The notes under the pieces were generated by a model. That model worked only from the letters and a program-made list of their open reading frames with translations, was not told the origin of the DNA and searched no databases. A stretch of 64,000 bases of DNA, taken from Micromonospora sp. MP36. Lineage in GTDB: Bacteria > Actinomycetota > Actinomycetes > Mycobacteriales > Micromonosporaceae. Position 1 is the stretch's first letter. Each line of letters begins with the position of its first letter. Both the position numbers and the translations under genes were made by a program. This document shows, piece after piece, positions 25,195 through 34,929 of the stretch. The stretch covers positions 310,001-374,000 of the forward strand of contig NZ_VSFA01000001.1 in assembly GCF_008119785.1 (NCBI RefSeq). The letters are read 5' to 3'.

Positions 25195-26115
25195 ATGCTC
25201 CGTACCGTCATCCTCGCCGCCTCCCGGTCATCCCGGGTCGAGCGGCTCGTCGCGACGGCCCCGTTCACCCGGGACGTCGTCCGCCGGTTCGTTGCCGGTG
25301 CCGGCACCGACGACGCGCTGCGCGCGACCCGTGCACTCGTCACCGACGGCCAGGCGGTCACCCTCGACTACCTCGGCGAGGACACCGTCACCCCCGAGCA
25401 GGCGAACGCCACCCGGGACGAATACCTCAAGCTGCTGCGGCTGCTCTCCGCCGCCGAGCTCACCCCCGCGGCCGAGGTGAGCGTGAAGCTCTCCGCGCTC
25501 GGGCAGAAGTTCGACGAGCAGCTCGGCTACGACAACGCGCGGGCGATCTGCGCGGCGGCCGACGCGGCGGGCACCACGGTGACCCTGGACATGGAGGATC
25601 ACACCACCACCGACTCGACGCTGGACATCCTCGCCAAGCTGCGCAAGGACTACCCGTCGACCGGTGCCGTGCTCCAGGCGTACCTGCGGCGTACCGAGTC
25701 GGACTGCCGCGAGCTGGCCGGCGCCGGGTCGCGGGTGCGGCTCTGCAAGGGCGCGTACAAGGAGCCGGAGTCGGTGGCCTACCAGTCCGCCCGCGAGGTG
25801 GACAAGTCGTACGTGCGGTGCCTGAACGTGCTGATGTCCGGGGACGGCTACCCGATGCTGGCCACCCACGACCCGCGGCTGATCGCCATCGGCGCGGACC
25901 GGGCCCGCTGGTTCGACCGCGGGCCGGACCGCTTCGAGTTCCAGATGCTGTACGGCATCCGCCCCGAGGAGCAGGCCCGCCTGGTCGGCGAGGGCTACAC
26001 GGTGCGCACCTACGTCCCCTACGGCGACGAGTGGTACGGCTACCTGATGCGGCGGCTGGCCGAGCGCCCGGCCAACCTGGCGTTCTTCGGCCGCGCGCTG
26101 ATCTCCAAGAAGTGA
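25195..26115 (+). CDS. Proline dehydrogenase
   Basis: The 306-residue monofunctional FAD-dependent enzyme oxidises proline to pyrroline-5-carboxylate. Motifs of the beta/alpha barrel are LDYLGEDTVTPEQANATRDEYL, EVSVKLSALGQKF, VTLDMEDHT, RVRLCKGAYKEPESVAY, MLATHDPRLI, FEFQMLYGIR and the C-terminal VPYGDEWYGYLMRRLAERPAN with the substrate-binding arginines. No pyrroline-5-carboxylate dehydrogenase gene lies in the window, although the two are often adjacent. It ends at a U-tailed hairpin. Confidence 0.94.
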   Translation: MLRTVILAASRSSRVERLVATAPFTRDVVRRFVAGAGTDDALRATRALVTDGQAVTLDYLGEDTVTPEQANATRDEYLKLLRLLSAAELTPAAEVSVKLSALGQKFDEQLGYDNARAICAAADAAGTTVTLDMEDHTTTDSTLDILAKLRKDYPSTGAVLQAYLRRTESDCRELAGAGSRVRLCKGAYKEPESVAYQSAREVDKSYVRCLNVLMSGDGYPMLATHDPRLIAIGADRARWFDRGPDRFEFQMLYGIRPEEQARLVGEGYTVRTYVPYGDEWYGYLMRRLAERPANLAFFGRALISKK

Positions 26116-26128
26116 GCTGACCGAACGG

Positions 26129-26174
26129 CGAACGGGCTGGCGGGACGGATGTCCCCCGGCCCGTTCCGTGTTTT
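26129..26174 (+). terminator. Intrinsic terminator after proline dehydrogenase
   Basis: CGAACGGGCTGGCGGGAC, loop GGAT, GTCCCCCGGCCCGTTCCG, then TGTTTT. The long stem has a small internal mismatch, and the T run makes this the most canonical terminator in the window. Confidence 0.85.
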
Positions 26175-26185
26175 CCGGGGCGGGC

Positions 26186-26215
26186 TTGACGCTGAAAGCT
26201 AATGGTATTAGCTTT
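26186..26215 (+). promoter_or_regulatory. Promoter with overlapping TetR-type operator
   Basis: -35 TTGACG (26186-26191), 17-bp spacer, -10 TAGCTT (26209-26214), then seven bases to ATG 26222. A perfect palindrome AAAGCTAAT-GGT-ATTAGCTTT (26195-26215) covers the spacer and -10. The TetR gene is the second gene of the operon, so autorepression is the natural model. Confidence 0.8.
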
Positions 26216-26221
26216 CTGGCT

Positions 26222-27016
26222 ATGACAGCTAGCCAGGTGTCGCGGGACGGCGGAACGATCGCGTACGAGGTGCACGGGGAGGGGCCGATGGTGGTCCTCT
26301 CGCACGGCATGGGGGAGAACCGGGCGGCCTTCCGGCACCTGGTGCCCCGGCTGGTGGCGGCCGGCTACCGGGTGGCCTCGGTCGACGTCCGCGGGCACGG
26401 CGACTCCAGCGCCCACTGGCCCACGTACGCCCCGGCCGAGGTGGGCGCCGACCTGCTCGCCGTGGTCCGGGCGCTCGGCGGCGGCCCGGCCACCCTGGTC
26501 GGCAGCTCGTCCAGCGCGGCGGCCGTGGTCTTCGCCGCCGCCGACGCGCCCGAGCTGGTCAACGGCATCGTGCAGGTCAGCCCGTTCGTCGCCGTGCCGA
26601 ACCCGAACCCGGTCATGCGGCTGGCGCAGGCGGTCGTGCTGCGCAGCCCCCGGCTGTTCGGGATGTTCCACCGCACGCTCTTCCCGTGCGGGCGGCCGGA
26701 CGACGACGCCGCGTACCGGAAGGAGCTGGTCGCCAAGCTGCGCGGCCGGATGGCCGCGGTGCGCGGCGTGGTCGCGCCGGTCGAGCCGCACTGGACCGCA
26801 CGCACCCGCGACGTGCGGCAGCCGGTGCTGGTGCTGATGGGTACGAAGGACCCGGACTTCCCGGATCCGGGCGCCGAGGCGCGGGCCGCCCGGCGGCTGT
26901 TCGCCACCGCCGAGGCCCGCATGATCGCCGAGTCCGGCCACTACCCGCACGCCGACCAGCCGGACGCCACCGCCGCCGACCTCGTCGAGTTCCTGGCGGT
27001 GACCTCCCGTGCCTAG
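26222..27016 (+). CDS. Alpha/beta hydrolase
   Basis: A 264-residue cytoplasmic hydrolase. It has the oxyanion region LSHGMGENRAAFRHL, RVASVDVRGHGDSS, and the nucleophile elbow at LVGSSSSAAAVVFAA (G-S-S-S-S instead of G-x-S-x-G). The acid-loop is in VLVLMGTKDPDFPDPGAEA, and the catalytic His in IAESGHYPHADQP near residue 245. The nucleophile should be the central Ser of that elbow. It is leaderless, with a strong operator-covered promoter, and overlaps the TetR gene by 8 bp. Substrate unknown; probably induced by the TetR ligand. Confidence 0.88.
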   Translation: MTASQVSRDGGTIAYEVHGEGPMVVLSHGMGENRAAFRHLVPRLVAAGYRVASVDVRGHGDSSAHWPTYAPAEVGADLLAVVRALGGGPATLVGSSSSAAAVVFAAADAPELVNGIVQVSPFVAVPNPNPVMRLAQAVVLRSPRLFGMFHRTLFPCGRPDDDAAYRKELVAKLRGRMAAVRGVVAPVEPHWTARTRDVRQPVLVLMGTKDPDFPDPGAEARAARRLFATAEARMIAESGHYPHADQPDATAADLVEFLAVTSRA

Positions 27017-27578
27017 GGCCGGCCTCACCCCGGCGGCCGTGGTCCGGGAGGCGGCCGTGCTCGCCGACGAGGTCGGCTACGACCGGCTCACCCTGGCCGC
27101 GCTCGCCGGCCGGCTCGGGGTGGCGCTGCCCAGCCTCTACAAGCACATCAAGGGCGCGGACGACCTGCACCGGAAGCTCGCCGTGCTGGTGACCACCGAG
27201 GTGGCCGACGAGCTGACCACCGCCGCCGCGGGCCGGGCCGGCGGCGACGCGCTCTGCGCGGTGGCCACGGCGTTCCGCGAGTACGCGCGCCGCCACCCCG
27301 GGCGCTACGTGGCCGCCCAGCGGGCGCCGGATCCCGCCGACCCCGAACACCTCGCCGCCGCCGAGCGGGCCGTCGGCGCCGTCTACGCGATCCTGCGCGG
27401 ATACGGCCTCACCGGCGACGCGGCCGTCGACGCCACCCGGATGTTCCGGGCCGCGGTCCACGGCTTCATCACTCTCGAAGCGGCCGGCGGATTCGGCCTG
27501 CCCCGGGAGATCGACCGCTCCTTCGACCAGATGGTGTCCGCGCTCGACACCGCCTACCGGGGCTGGAGGTCCCGATGA
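27009..27578 (+). CDS. TetR family transcriptional regulator
   Basis: A 189-residue repressor. The N-terminal HTH reads VVREAAVLADEVGYDRLTLAALAGRLGVALPSLYKHIKGADDLHRKL (residues 10-56). The C-terminal domain has the WHG-type helix MFRAAVHGFITLEAAGGFGLPREIDRSFDQM. It overlaps the hydrolase gene and is followed with a 4-bp overlap by a small membrane-protein gene. The palindrome at 26195-26215 is its likely operator. Confidence 0.92.
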   Translation: MPRAGLTPAAVVREAAVLADEVGYDRLTLAALAGRLGVALPSLYKHIKGADDLHRKLAVLVTTEVADELTTAAAGRAGGDALCAVATAFREYARRHPGRYVAAQRAPDPADPEHLAAAERAVGAVYAILRGYGLTGDAAVDATRMFRAAVHGFITLEAAGGFGLPREIDRSFDQMVSALDTAYRGWRSR

Positions 27579-27910
27579 AGGCGCCGTTGCTGGGGCTCAT
27601 CTTCCTGCTGGAACTGGCGCTGCTCGTGGCCGCCGGTTGGTGGGGCTTCACCCGCGACGCCGGCTGGCCGGTTCGGCTGCTCGCCGGCCTCGGCGCGCCG
27701 CTGCTGATCGCCGTGGTGTGGGGCCTGTTCTGCTCGCCGAAGGCCAGCGTGCCGCTGCCCGCGGCGGCCAAGCTCACCGTGCAGGCCGCCTGCTTCGCCA
27801 CCGGAGGGCTGCTGCTCGCGTGGGCCGGGCGGCCGGCGCTCGGGGTGCTGCTGGTCGCCCTCTGGGCGGTGGACAAGGCCCTGCTCACGTTCCTCGGCGA
27901 CCCCATCTGA
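27575..27910 (+). CDS. YrdB family (DUF2568) membrane protein
   Basis: A 111-residue, four-helix membrane protein: LLGLIFLLELALLVAAGWWGF, PVRLLAGLGAPLLIAVVWGLF, TVQAACFATGGLLLAWA and GVLLVALWAVDKALLTFLG. The FCSPKASVPLP loop is typical of DUF2568. ATGA overlap with the TetR gene places it in the same operon. Function unknown; it may be an accessory or ligand-related protein of the TetR-controlled unit. Confidence 0.85.
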   Translation: MKAPLLGLIFLLELALLVAAGWWGFTRDAGWPVRLLAGLGAPLLIAVVWGLFCSPKASVPLPAAAKLTVQAACFATGGLLLAWAGRPALGVLLVALWAVDKALLTFLGDPI

Positions 27911-27986
27911 GCCGGCGTAGACCAGGACGCCCGTCTGCCCTGCGCCCTTGCCGTGCGGAGCTCTGGCCGGATCGCCCGATCGGTCG

Positions 27987-27992
27987 TACCCT
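27987..27992 (+). promoter_or_regulatory. -10 element, probable leaderless start of the metallopeptidase gene
   Basis: TACCCT ends six bases before GTG 27999, and it fixes that start over an in-frame codon at 27948. Confidence 0.5.
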
Positions 27993-27998
27993 TCGCCG

Positions 27999-29315
27999 GT
28001 GACCGACGGTGACGAGCAGGCCGAGCAGCCGGGCCCAACTCCCGTGACCGATGGCGAGCAGCCCGCTCCACCCCCTGCGCCGAGCGGTGCAGCACCGCGT
28101 TCCCGCCAGCGCTGGCCGCTCTGGACCGCGCTCGCGCTGGTACTCGCCCTGGTGGCGTGCGGTGTTTCCGGCGTACTTCTGGTCGGGTTGGTGGGGGATG
28201 CGGCCGGGCGGCCGGCGGCGGGCGGGGACGACCCGGCCACGGCGGCGGCGCGGCGCCTCGGCGCGCGGATGACGGCGCAGCTCGACCGCCAGGCCACCGC
28301 GCTGCTCGGCGGCGACCGAGCCGGCTTCCTCGCCGTCGCCGAGCCGGCCGCCCGGTCCGACCTCACCCGCCGGTACGCCGCGCTGCGCGCGCTGCGGGTC
28401 ACCGTGTGGCGGCCGGCGGCGGACGGTGTGCCGACGGCGGTCGACGGGCACCCGGGGGAGTGGCGGCTGACGGTGACGGTCGGTTACTGCTTCGTGCTGC
28501 CCGGCTGCACGCCGAGCAGCGTGGAGATCGGCACCCGGTGGCGCCTGGTGGGCGAGGAGCCTCGGCTGCTCGCCGTCGAGGAGTCCCGGGCGAAGCCGGC
28601 CGGAGCGCGGCCCTGGGAGGTGAGTGACCTGGCCGTGGCGGTCGGGAAGCGGAGCGTCGTCGCCACCACGCCGGCGTTGCGGGCCAAGCTTCCCGGGCTG
28701 CTCGCCCAGGCCGAGGCCGCCGCCGCGGTCGCCGACAGCTACGCGGTCGCCGGCTCCCCACCGGACCGCTACCTGGTCTTCTACGCCGGTCGGACGGAGT
28801 GGCGGCGCTGGTACGGCGGTGGCCGTCCGAAGTGGACCGCCGGGTACGCGGTCGGCGTCGGTGGGGGACACCACGACATCGTGCTGAACGCGCAGAGCGT
28901 CACCCCGACCGGCGTCGACGACCTGCTCCGGCACGAGCTGACCCATGCCGCGTCCCTGCCCGACCGGGGCTACTCCGACCGGTCCAGCTGGTGGCTGGTG
29001 GAGGGGCTGGCCGAGTACGCGGGCGCGGACGGCCAGCCGGTGGGCCGCTACGAGGGCCTGGCCGAGGTGCGCACCCTCGTCCACGGCGGGTGGAACGGCC
29101 GGCTCGACTCGCTGGCGCCCGCCGACGACGCGGCCGACACCCGGGTCGGCGGCAGCTACGGCGTCGGCTACCTGGCCGTACGCCATCTGGTTGACCGGTA
29201 CGGGGAGCCACGGGTGCTCGACTTCTTCCGGGCGGTGGTGCACGAGCACCGGTCCCTGGACGACGCCGCCGACCGGGTGTTCGGCGAGCGGTGGCCCGCC
29301 CTGCACGACGACTGA
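27999..29315 (+). CDS. Membrane-anchored zinc metallopeptidase (gluzincin-like)
   Basis: A 438-residue protein. Residues 1-45 are a cytoplasmic Pro-rich tail. One transmembrane helix (WTALALVLALVACGVSGVLLVGL) follows, then a large extracellular part. The active-site helix DLLRHELTHAASL gives HExxH at about residues 312-316, and WWLVEGLAEYAG 20 residues on gives the third ligand Glu. YLAVRHLVDRYGEPRVLDFF follows as in peptidase MA-like families. The middle region (about 80-220) resembles a nuclear-transport-factor-like fold and is unassigned. The target is unknown. The GTG follows a -10 box by six bases. Confidence 0.86.
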   Translation: MTDGDEQAEQPGPTPVTDGEQPAPPPAPSGAAPRSRQRWPLWTALALVLALVACGVSGVLLVGLVGDAAGRPAAGGDDPATAAARRLGARMTAQLDRQATALLGGDRAGFLAVAEPAARSDLTRRYAALRALRVTVWRPAADGVPTAVDGHPGEWRLTVTVGYCFVLPGCTPSSVEIGTRWRLVGEEPRLLAVEESRAKPAGARPWEVSDLAVAVGKRSVVATTPALRAKLPGLLAQAEAAAAVADSYAVAGSPPDRYLVFYAGRTEWRRWYGGGRPKWTAGYAVGVGGGHHDIVLNAQSVTPTGVDDLLRHELTHAASLPDRGYSDRSSWWLVEGLAEYAGADGQPVGRYEGLAEVRTLVHGGWNGRLDSLAPADDAADTRVGGSYGVGYLAVRHLVDRYGEPRVLDFFRAVVHEHRSLDDAADRVFGERWPALHDD

Positions 29316-29364
29316 GTCGCGTACGTCCGCACGGTGGCGGGCTGAGCCGCCGTGCCGCCGGTCG

Positions 29365-29370
29365 TAGCAT
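29365..29370 (+). promoter_or_regulatory. -10 element, probable leaderless start of the exporter operon
   Basis: TAGCAT ends seven bases before GTG 29378. An ATG at 29369 overlaps the box and is therefore less likely to be the start. Confidence 0.5.
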
Positions 29371-29377
29371 GGGCCGG

Positions 29378-30756
29378 GTGGCCCGCCCCCACCCGCCGCG
29401 GCTGCCCGCGGCCACCCGCCCCCGCCTCGTCACCGCCCTGCTCGCCGTCGTCGTCCTGACCGGCACCACCGCCGCCTCGTGCGGCGACGACCACACCCCG
29501 GTCGCCGTGGCCCAGGTGGGTCGGTCGGCGGTCGCCGAGGTGATCGACGCGCCCGCCACCGTGACCGCCCGGGCCGCCGCCACCCTCACCGCACCCGCCG
29601 ACGGCACCCTGGCCAGCCTGCGCGTCCAACCGGGGCAGCGGGTCAGCCGCGGCCAGGTGCTCGCCGTGATTGACTCGCCGTCCGCGCAGGACCGACTCCG
29701 GCAGGCCCGCGCGGCGCTGCGCGCGGCGAAGCAGGCCGGCCGCAGCGTCGGCGTCGGTGACCTGGGTGGCAGCCGGCGCGGCACCGACCGGGCCGCCGCC
29801 GAGGCGTTCGACGCCGCGCGCCAGGCCGCCGGGAAGATCGGCGACCCGCAGCTGCGGTCCGCGCTGCTGCTCCAGGTCGAGTCCGCCCAGCGGCAGTACG
29901 AGTCGGCCGCCCGCGCCGCCGACCGGGCGGTCGCCGCCGTGCAGCGCGGGCTGGCCGGGCTGAACAGCGCCGTCGGCGCCCTGTCGACCGCGCAGCGCCT
30001 CCAGGCCCAGCAGGCGTACGACCTGGCGAAGGCGACCGTCGACGCGTTGACCCTGCGCGCCCCGATCGCCGGGGTGGTGCAGCCGGGCGGCACCCGGGCC
30101 GCGGCCCCGACCGACCTCACCGGCCTGCTCGGGGCGGCCGGCGGCGCGGCGGGCATCGACCCGTCGGCGCTGGGGTCCGCCGGGCAGGGCGGCCCGCCGG
30201 CGGGCGTGGACGACGCGGTGCCCGCGGGCGGCCGGGTCACCGCCGGCACACCCGTGCTCACCATCGTGGACACCGGCCAGCTCGGCCTGCTCGCCGAGGT
30301 CGACGAGACCGACGTGCTGCTGGTCCGGGCCGGCCTCACCGCCGCCGTCGAGCTGGACGCGGTGACCGGGGCGACGTACGACGCCACCGTCCGCTCGGTG
30401 GACGTGCTCCCCACCAGCTCCGCCCGGGGCGGCGTCACCTACCGGGTACGCCTCAGCCTCGGTGCCGGGCGGCTCGGCGAGGGCGAGGCCGCACCCGCGC
30501 CCCGTCCCGGCATGAACGCCGTGATCCACCTCCGGGTACGCGAGGCCGCCGACGCGGTGGCCGTACCCGCCTCGGCGGTCTTCTCCGCCGACGGCCGGGA
30601 CGCGGTCTGGGTGCTGCGGGACGGCAAGGCCGACCGGGTGCCGGTGACCGTCGGCGTGCAGGGGCAGGACCTGGTGCAGATCGTCAGCGGGGTGCAGGCC
30701 GGTGACCGGATCGTCGTACGCGGCACCGACCGGGTCCGCGACGGCCAGGAACTCCG

Positions 30757-30760
<4 letters not shown>
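29378..30760 (+). CDS. MacA/HlyD-type efflux adaptor lipoprotein
   Basis: A 460-residue membrane-fusion protein. Residues 1-35 are a signal with lipobox TAASC. A biotinyl-lipoyl half (ADGTLASLRVQPGQRVSRGQVLAVID) leads into a coiled-coil hairpin (about 105-220, rich in Ala/Gln/Arg) and the returning lipoyl half (LTLRAPIAGVVQPGG). Beta-barrel (VDETDVLLVRAGLTAAVELDAVTG) and membrane-proximal domains (PASAVFSADGRDAVWVLRDGKADRVPVTVGV) follow. An insertion of about 40 Gly/Ala/Pro residues interrupts the second lipoyl half. It is the first gene of a three-gene ABC exporter with 4-bp overlaps. Confidence 0.9.
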
Positions 30761-31712
<952 letters not shown>

Positions 31713-31716
<4 letters not shown>

Positions 31717-32897
31717 GGGTCGCCGAGGCCTGGCGGGTGGCGTGGGACGCGCTGCGGGCCAACCGGATGCGCAGCGCGCTGACCATGCTCGGGGTGATCA
31801 TCGGCGTCGCCTCGGTGGTGCTGCTGGTGGCCATCGGCACCGGCACCAAGCAGAAGGTCGAACAGCAGGTGGAGGGGCTCGGCTCGAACCTGCTCCTGGT
31901 GGTCCCCGGAAAGCTCGACGTCGGCACCGCGCCGGTGGTCTCACCGCTGACCCTCAAGGACGTGGACGCGGTCTCCCGGGTGGTGGGCGACCCGGGACGG
32001 GTGGCCGTCACCATCGCCTCCGGCGCGACCGCCCGGGCCGGCGCCCGCGCCGACTTCACCACCGTGCAGGGCGTGCTGGAGACCACCCCGTCGGTCTTCA
32101 CCCGGTCGCTGGCCCGGGGCCGCTACCTGACCGGCGCCGACGTGGACACCAGCCGCCGGGTCGCGGTGCTCGGCGCGTCGGTGGCCCACGCGCTCTTCCC
32201 CGACCGGGACCCGCTCGGCCAGCAGATCGCCCTGGCCGGCGTCCGGTTCCGGGTGATCGGCGTCTTCGCGCCGCTCGGGCAGAGCCTCGGTGTGGACCGG
32301 GACGACGAGGTGCACATCCCGGTGACCGCCGCGCAGCGGCTCTGGGGCACCCAACGGGTCGACGGCATCGCGGTCAAGGCCCCCGACCGGGAACGGATCG
32401 GCGAACTCGGCGACCGGATCGTCGCCGAACTGTCCCGCCGGCACCCGGACACCGAGTTCAGCGCCGTGACGCAGCAGCAGATCCTCGGCGTGCTCGGCGA
32501 CATCCTCGGCGTGCTGACCGGCGTACTGGCCGCCATCGCCGGCATCTCGCTGCTCGTTGGCGGCGTCGGCGTCTCCAACATCATGCTGGTCTCGGTACGC
32601 GAGCGGACCCGCGAGATCGGCCTGCGCAAGGCGGTCGGTGCCCGGCCCCGGGACATCGGGGTGCAGTTTCTGCTGGAGGCGGTGCTGCTCACCGCGATCG
32701 GCGGGCTGACCGGGATGGCGCTCGGTGTGGGCGGCGCGCTCCTGGTCGACGCGCTCTCGCCGATCCCGGCTGCCATCACCTGGTGGTCGCTGGCGCTCGC
32801 CTTCGGGGTCTCGGCGGCGGTCGGCATCGTCTTCGGGGTGGTCCCGGCCCAGCGGGCCGGCCGGCTGGATCCGGTGGTGGCGCTGCGGGCCGAGTGA
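31713..32897 (+). CDS. MacB/FtsX-type ABC transporter permease
   Basis: A 394-residue permease. Helix 1 is in SALTMLGVIIGVASVVLLVAIG. It is followed by a large extracytoplasmic MacB core domain (about 45-255, with VDAVSRVVGDPGRVAVTIASG and GRYLTGADVDTSRRVAVLG) and the FtsX domain with three helices: ILTGVLAAIAGISLLVGGVGVSNIMLVSVRERTREIGLRKAVGA, FLLEAVLLTAIGGLTGMALGVGG and WWSLALAFGVSAAVGIVFGV. The family exports peptides, macrolides or lipoproteins. It lies at the end of the three-gene operon; a 233-bp gap without clear features follows. Confidence 0.93.
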
Positions 32898-33130
32898 CGC
32901 CTGCAGCGTTCGCGCCCGGGCGCGCCGGCACGAACCGGACGCGAGGCCCTCATCGGCGGAAAACACCAGGTCAACGGCCAGGAAACGGCGAGCGTCCCAT
33001 GATCAATCGGAGGAAGGGATCGCGCCGGTCACAGCCGCCCCGCTACCGTACTGGTAACACGCGCGTCGCTCGCCTGGCCGGAGCAACCGGCCCGGCGGCA
33101 CGCGCCGGGCATGGGATGGGTCGGTGAGCC

Positions 33131-33340
33131 ATGGCCGGGTCGCAGTCCGACGGTCGGCTGTCGGATGTCAGGTTCCTGACCGTCGCCGAGGTGGCGACGG
33201 TGATGCGGGTGTCCAAGATGACGGTCTATCGCCTCGTGCACAGTGGTGAGCTGACCGCGGTCCGGGTCGGCCGCTCGTTCCGGGTGCCCGAGCACGCCGT
33301 GCACGAGTACCTCCGCGGCGCCTTCCAGGAGAGCGCCTGA
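33131..33340 (+). CDS. BldC-like helix-turn-helix DNA-binding protein
   Basis: A 69-residue protein that is almost entirely a MerR/excisionase-type winged helix: [50 protein letters not shown]. This small class includes Streptomyces BldC, which binds DNA as asymmetric head-to-tail oligomers. Its position just before bS22 matches the mycobacterial Rv0500A-Rv0500B pair. ATG 33131 follows GTGAGCC; no strong RBS is present. Role: probably a developmental or housekeeping regulator; the target is unknown. Confidence 0.88.
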   Translation: MAGSQSDGRLSDVRFLTVAEVATVMRVSKMTVYRLVHSGELTAVRVGRSFRVPEHAVHEYLRGAFQESA

Positions 33341-33395
33341 CCGCGGCGCCGGCCGCGCCGTCGAGTGCGACGTAACGGGCATCGACGGGGGCGCG

Positions 33396-33425
33396 TTGGT
33401 CCTGCTGACGCACTCCGGCTACCCT
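33396..33425 (+). promoter_or_regulatory. Promoter of the bS22 gene
   Basis: -35 TTGGTC (33396-33401), 18-bp spacer, -10 TACCCT (33420-33425). The leader to ATG 33561 would be about 130 nt and may hold regulation, as is common for ribosomal protein genes. Confidence 0.5.
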
Positions 33426-33560
33426 GGACCCGACCGTGACCGCACCCTGGTGTGCCCTGCCCACCACGTTGGTCCGGTCCGTTGTCCGCAAGCGGTCACC
33501 GGCGCCACCCGCGGTGGTGTCATCTGGTCCGCCCCGCACGTTGCATCGAAAGGCTGTCGT

Positions 33561-33662
33561 ATGGGCTCGGTGGTCAAGAAGCGCCGCAAGCGCATGGCTA
33601 AGAAGAAGCACCGCAAGCTGCTGCGCAAGACCCGCGTCCAGCGTCGCCGTCTCGGCAAGTGA
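33561..33662 (+). CDS. Ribosomal small subunit protein bS22
   Basis: A 33-residue, very basic protein: [21 protein letters not shown] then [12 protein letters not shown]. It is nearly identical to the actinobacterial bS22 found in mycobacterial ribosomes (AURKAIP1/COX24 family), which binds 16S rRNA near the decoding region. AAGG lies eight bases before the ATG. It is easily missed because of its size. A GC-rich palindrome (GGGGCCGGGCCCC) directly follows the stop and may terminate transcription. Confidence 0.93.
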   Translation: MGSVVKKRRKRMAKKKHRKLLRKTRVQRRRLGK

Positions 33663-33782
33663 CCGGGGCCGGGCCCCGGCCCGGCGCTCGGCAGCACTTG
33701 CCAACTGTCGACCCTCGGAGGCTCAGGTGATCAGGCCGTGGACGTCCCGGCTCGATCCCGCCTGCCGCGCAAGGCGCATGAC

Positions 33783-34853
33783 ATGACCCCCGGTGGCACC
33801 TCGGGTGCTCCGGGGGTCGTCGTCGTGACCGGGGTCGGCCGCTACCTCGGCGCGCACGTGGCCGCCCGGCTCGCCGCCGACTCCCGCATCGACCGCGTCA
33901 TCGGGGTCGACCCGGCGCCCAACCCCGAGTTCGCCGACCTGCTCGACGGCGTCGAGCGGATCCGTCTCGACCTCGACTCCCTCGGCGGTCTCCTCGCCGA
34001 CCTCGAGGTGGACGCGGTGGTGCACCTGGCGCTGGTCACCGCGCCCGACCCGCAGCACGGCGGCCGGGCGGCGATGAAGGAACAGAACATCATCGGCACC
34101 ATGCAGCTGCTCGCCGCCTGCCAGCGGGCGCCTCGGCTGCGCAAGCTGGTGGTCCGGTCGTCGACCGCCGCGTACGGCGCGTCGTTCCGCGACCCGGCGG
34201 TCTTCACCGAGGAGACCGAGCCGCGCGAGGTGCCGCGCGGCGGTTTCGGCCGCGACATCCTCGACATCGAGGGGTACGTCCGCGGCTTCCGCCGCCGCCG
34301 GCCCGACGTCACCGCGACCGTGCTGCGCTTCGCGCCGTTCATCGGCTCCACCGCGGACACCACCCTCACCCGTTACTTCGCCCAGCCGGTCGTGCCCACG
34401 GTCTTCGGCCGGGATCCCCGCCTCCAGTTCGTCCACATCGACGACGCCCTGGAGGTGCTGCACCGGTCGGTCGCCGAGGAGCACCCGGGGACCTACAACG
34501 TCGCCGGGCCGGGGGTGCTCTCCCTCTCGCAGGCGATCCGCCGGGCCGGCCGGGTGGCCGTACCGGTGCTGGAGCCGGGACTATCCGGGGCCGTCGCGAT
34601 CGCCCGCAGCCTGGGCTTCGGCCGGTACGGGTTGGACCAGGTCGACCTCTTCGTGCACGGTCGGGTGGTGGACACCAGCCGACTGGAGCGCGAGTATGGC
34701 TTCACGCCCCGCTCGACCGCCGCCGCGTTCGACGACTTCATCCGCGCGCACCACGGCGGCGTGGTGGTGACCCGGGCCCAGCTCGCCACGGCCGAACAAC
34801 TGGTGCTGGAGAGCATCCGGCAGGTCCGCTCCACCCTCCGGGAGCGGCCGTGA
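33783..34853 (+). CDS. NAD-dependent epimerase/dehydratase family protein (GalE2-like)
   Basis: A 356-residue extended-SDR protein. The Rossmann loop is VVVVTGVGRYLGAHVAARLA, with a conserved acidic end in VIGVDPAPN, then VDAVVHLALVTAPD, the catalytic region VRSSTAAYGASF and RFAPFIGSTADTTLTRYF. The usual YxxxK pair is not obvious, so it may not be a true epimerase. Rv0501 (annotated galE2) occupies the same position in M. tuberculosis. ATG 33783 has AAGG eight bases upstream; GTG 33738 would add 15 residues. Confidence 0.86.
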   Translation: MTPGGTSGAPGVVVVTGVGRYLGAHVAARLAADSRIDRVIGVDPAPNPEFADLLDGVERIRLDLDSLGGLLADLEVDAVVHLALVTAPDPQHGGRAAMKEQNIIGTMQLLAACQRAPRLRKLVVRSSTAAYGASFRDPAVFTEETEPREVPRGGFGRDILDIEGYVRGFRRRRPDVTATVLRFAPFIGSTADTTLTRYFAQPVVPTVFGRDPRLQFVHIDDALEVLHRSVAEEHPGTYNVAGPGVLSLSQAIRRAGRVAVPVLEPGLSGAVAIARSLGFGRYGLDQVDLFVHGRVVDTSRLEREYGFTPRSTAAAFDDFIRAHHGGVVVTRAQLATAEQLVLESIRQVRSTLRERP

Positions 34854-34929
34854 GCGAGCGGAGCGAGCGAACCATCAGGCTCAGTAGCGCGGCGCCTCGC
34901 GCCGCCGTGGAGCGAAGCGAGGCGGCGGC

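Noticed and set aside
34854..34929. GAGCGAGCGGAGCGAGCG-type repeat before the acyltransferase gene
   Set aside because: This is the common low-complexity filler of GC-rich actinobacterial intergenic DNA; no element structure is visible.
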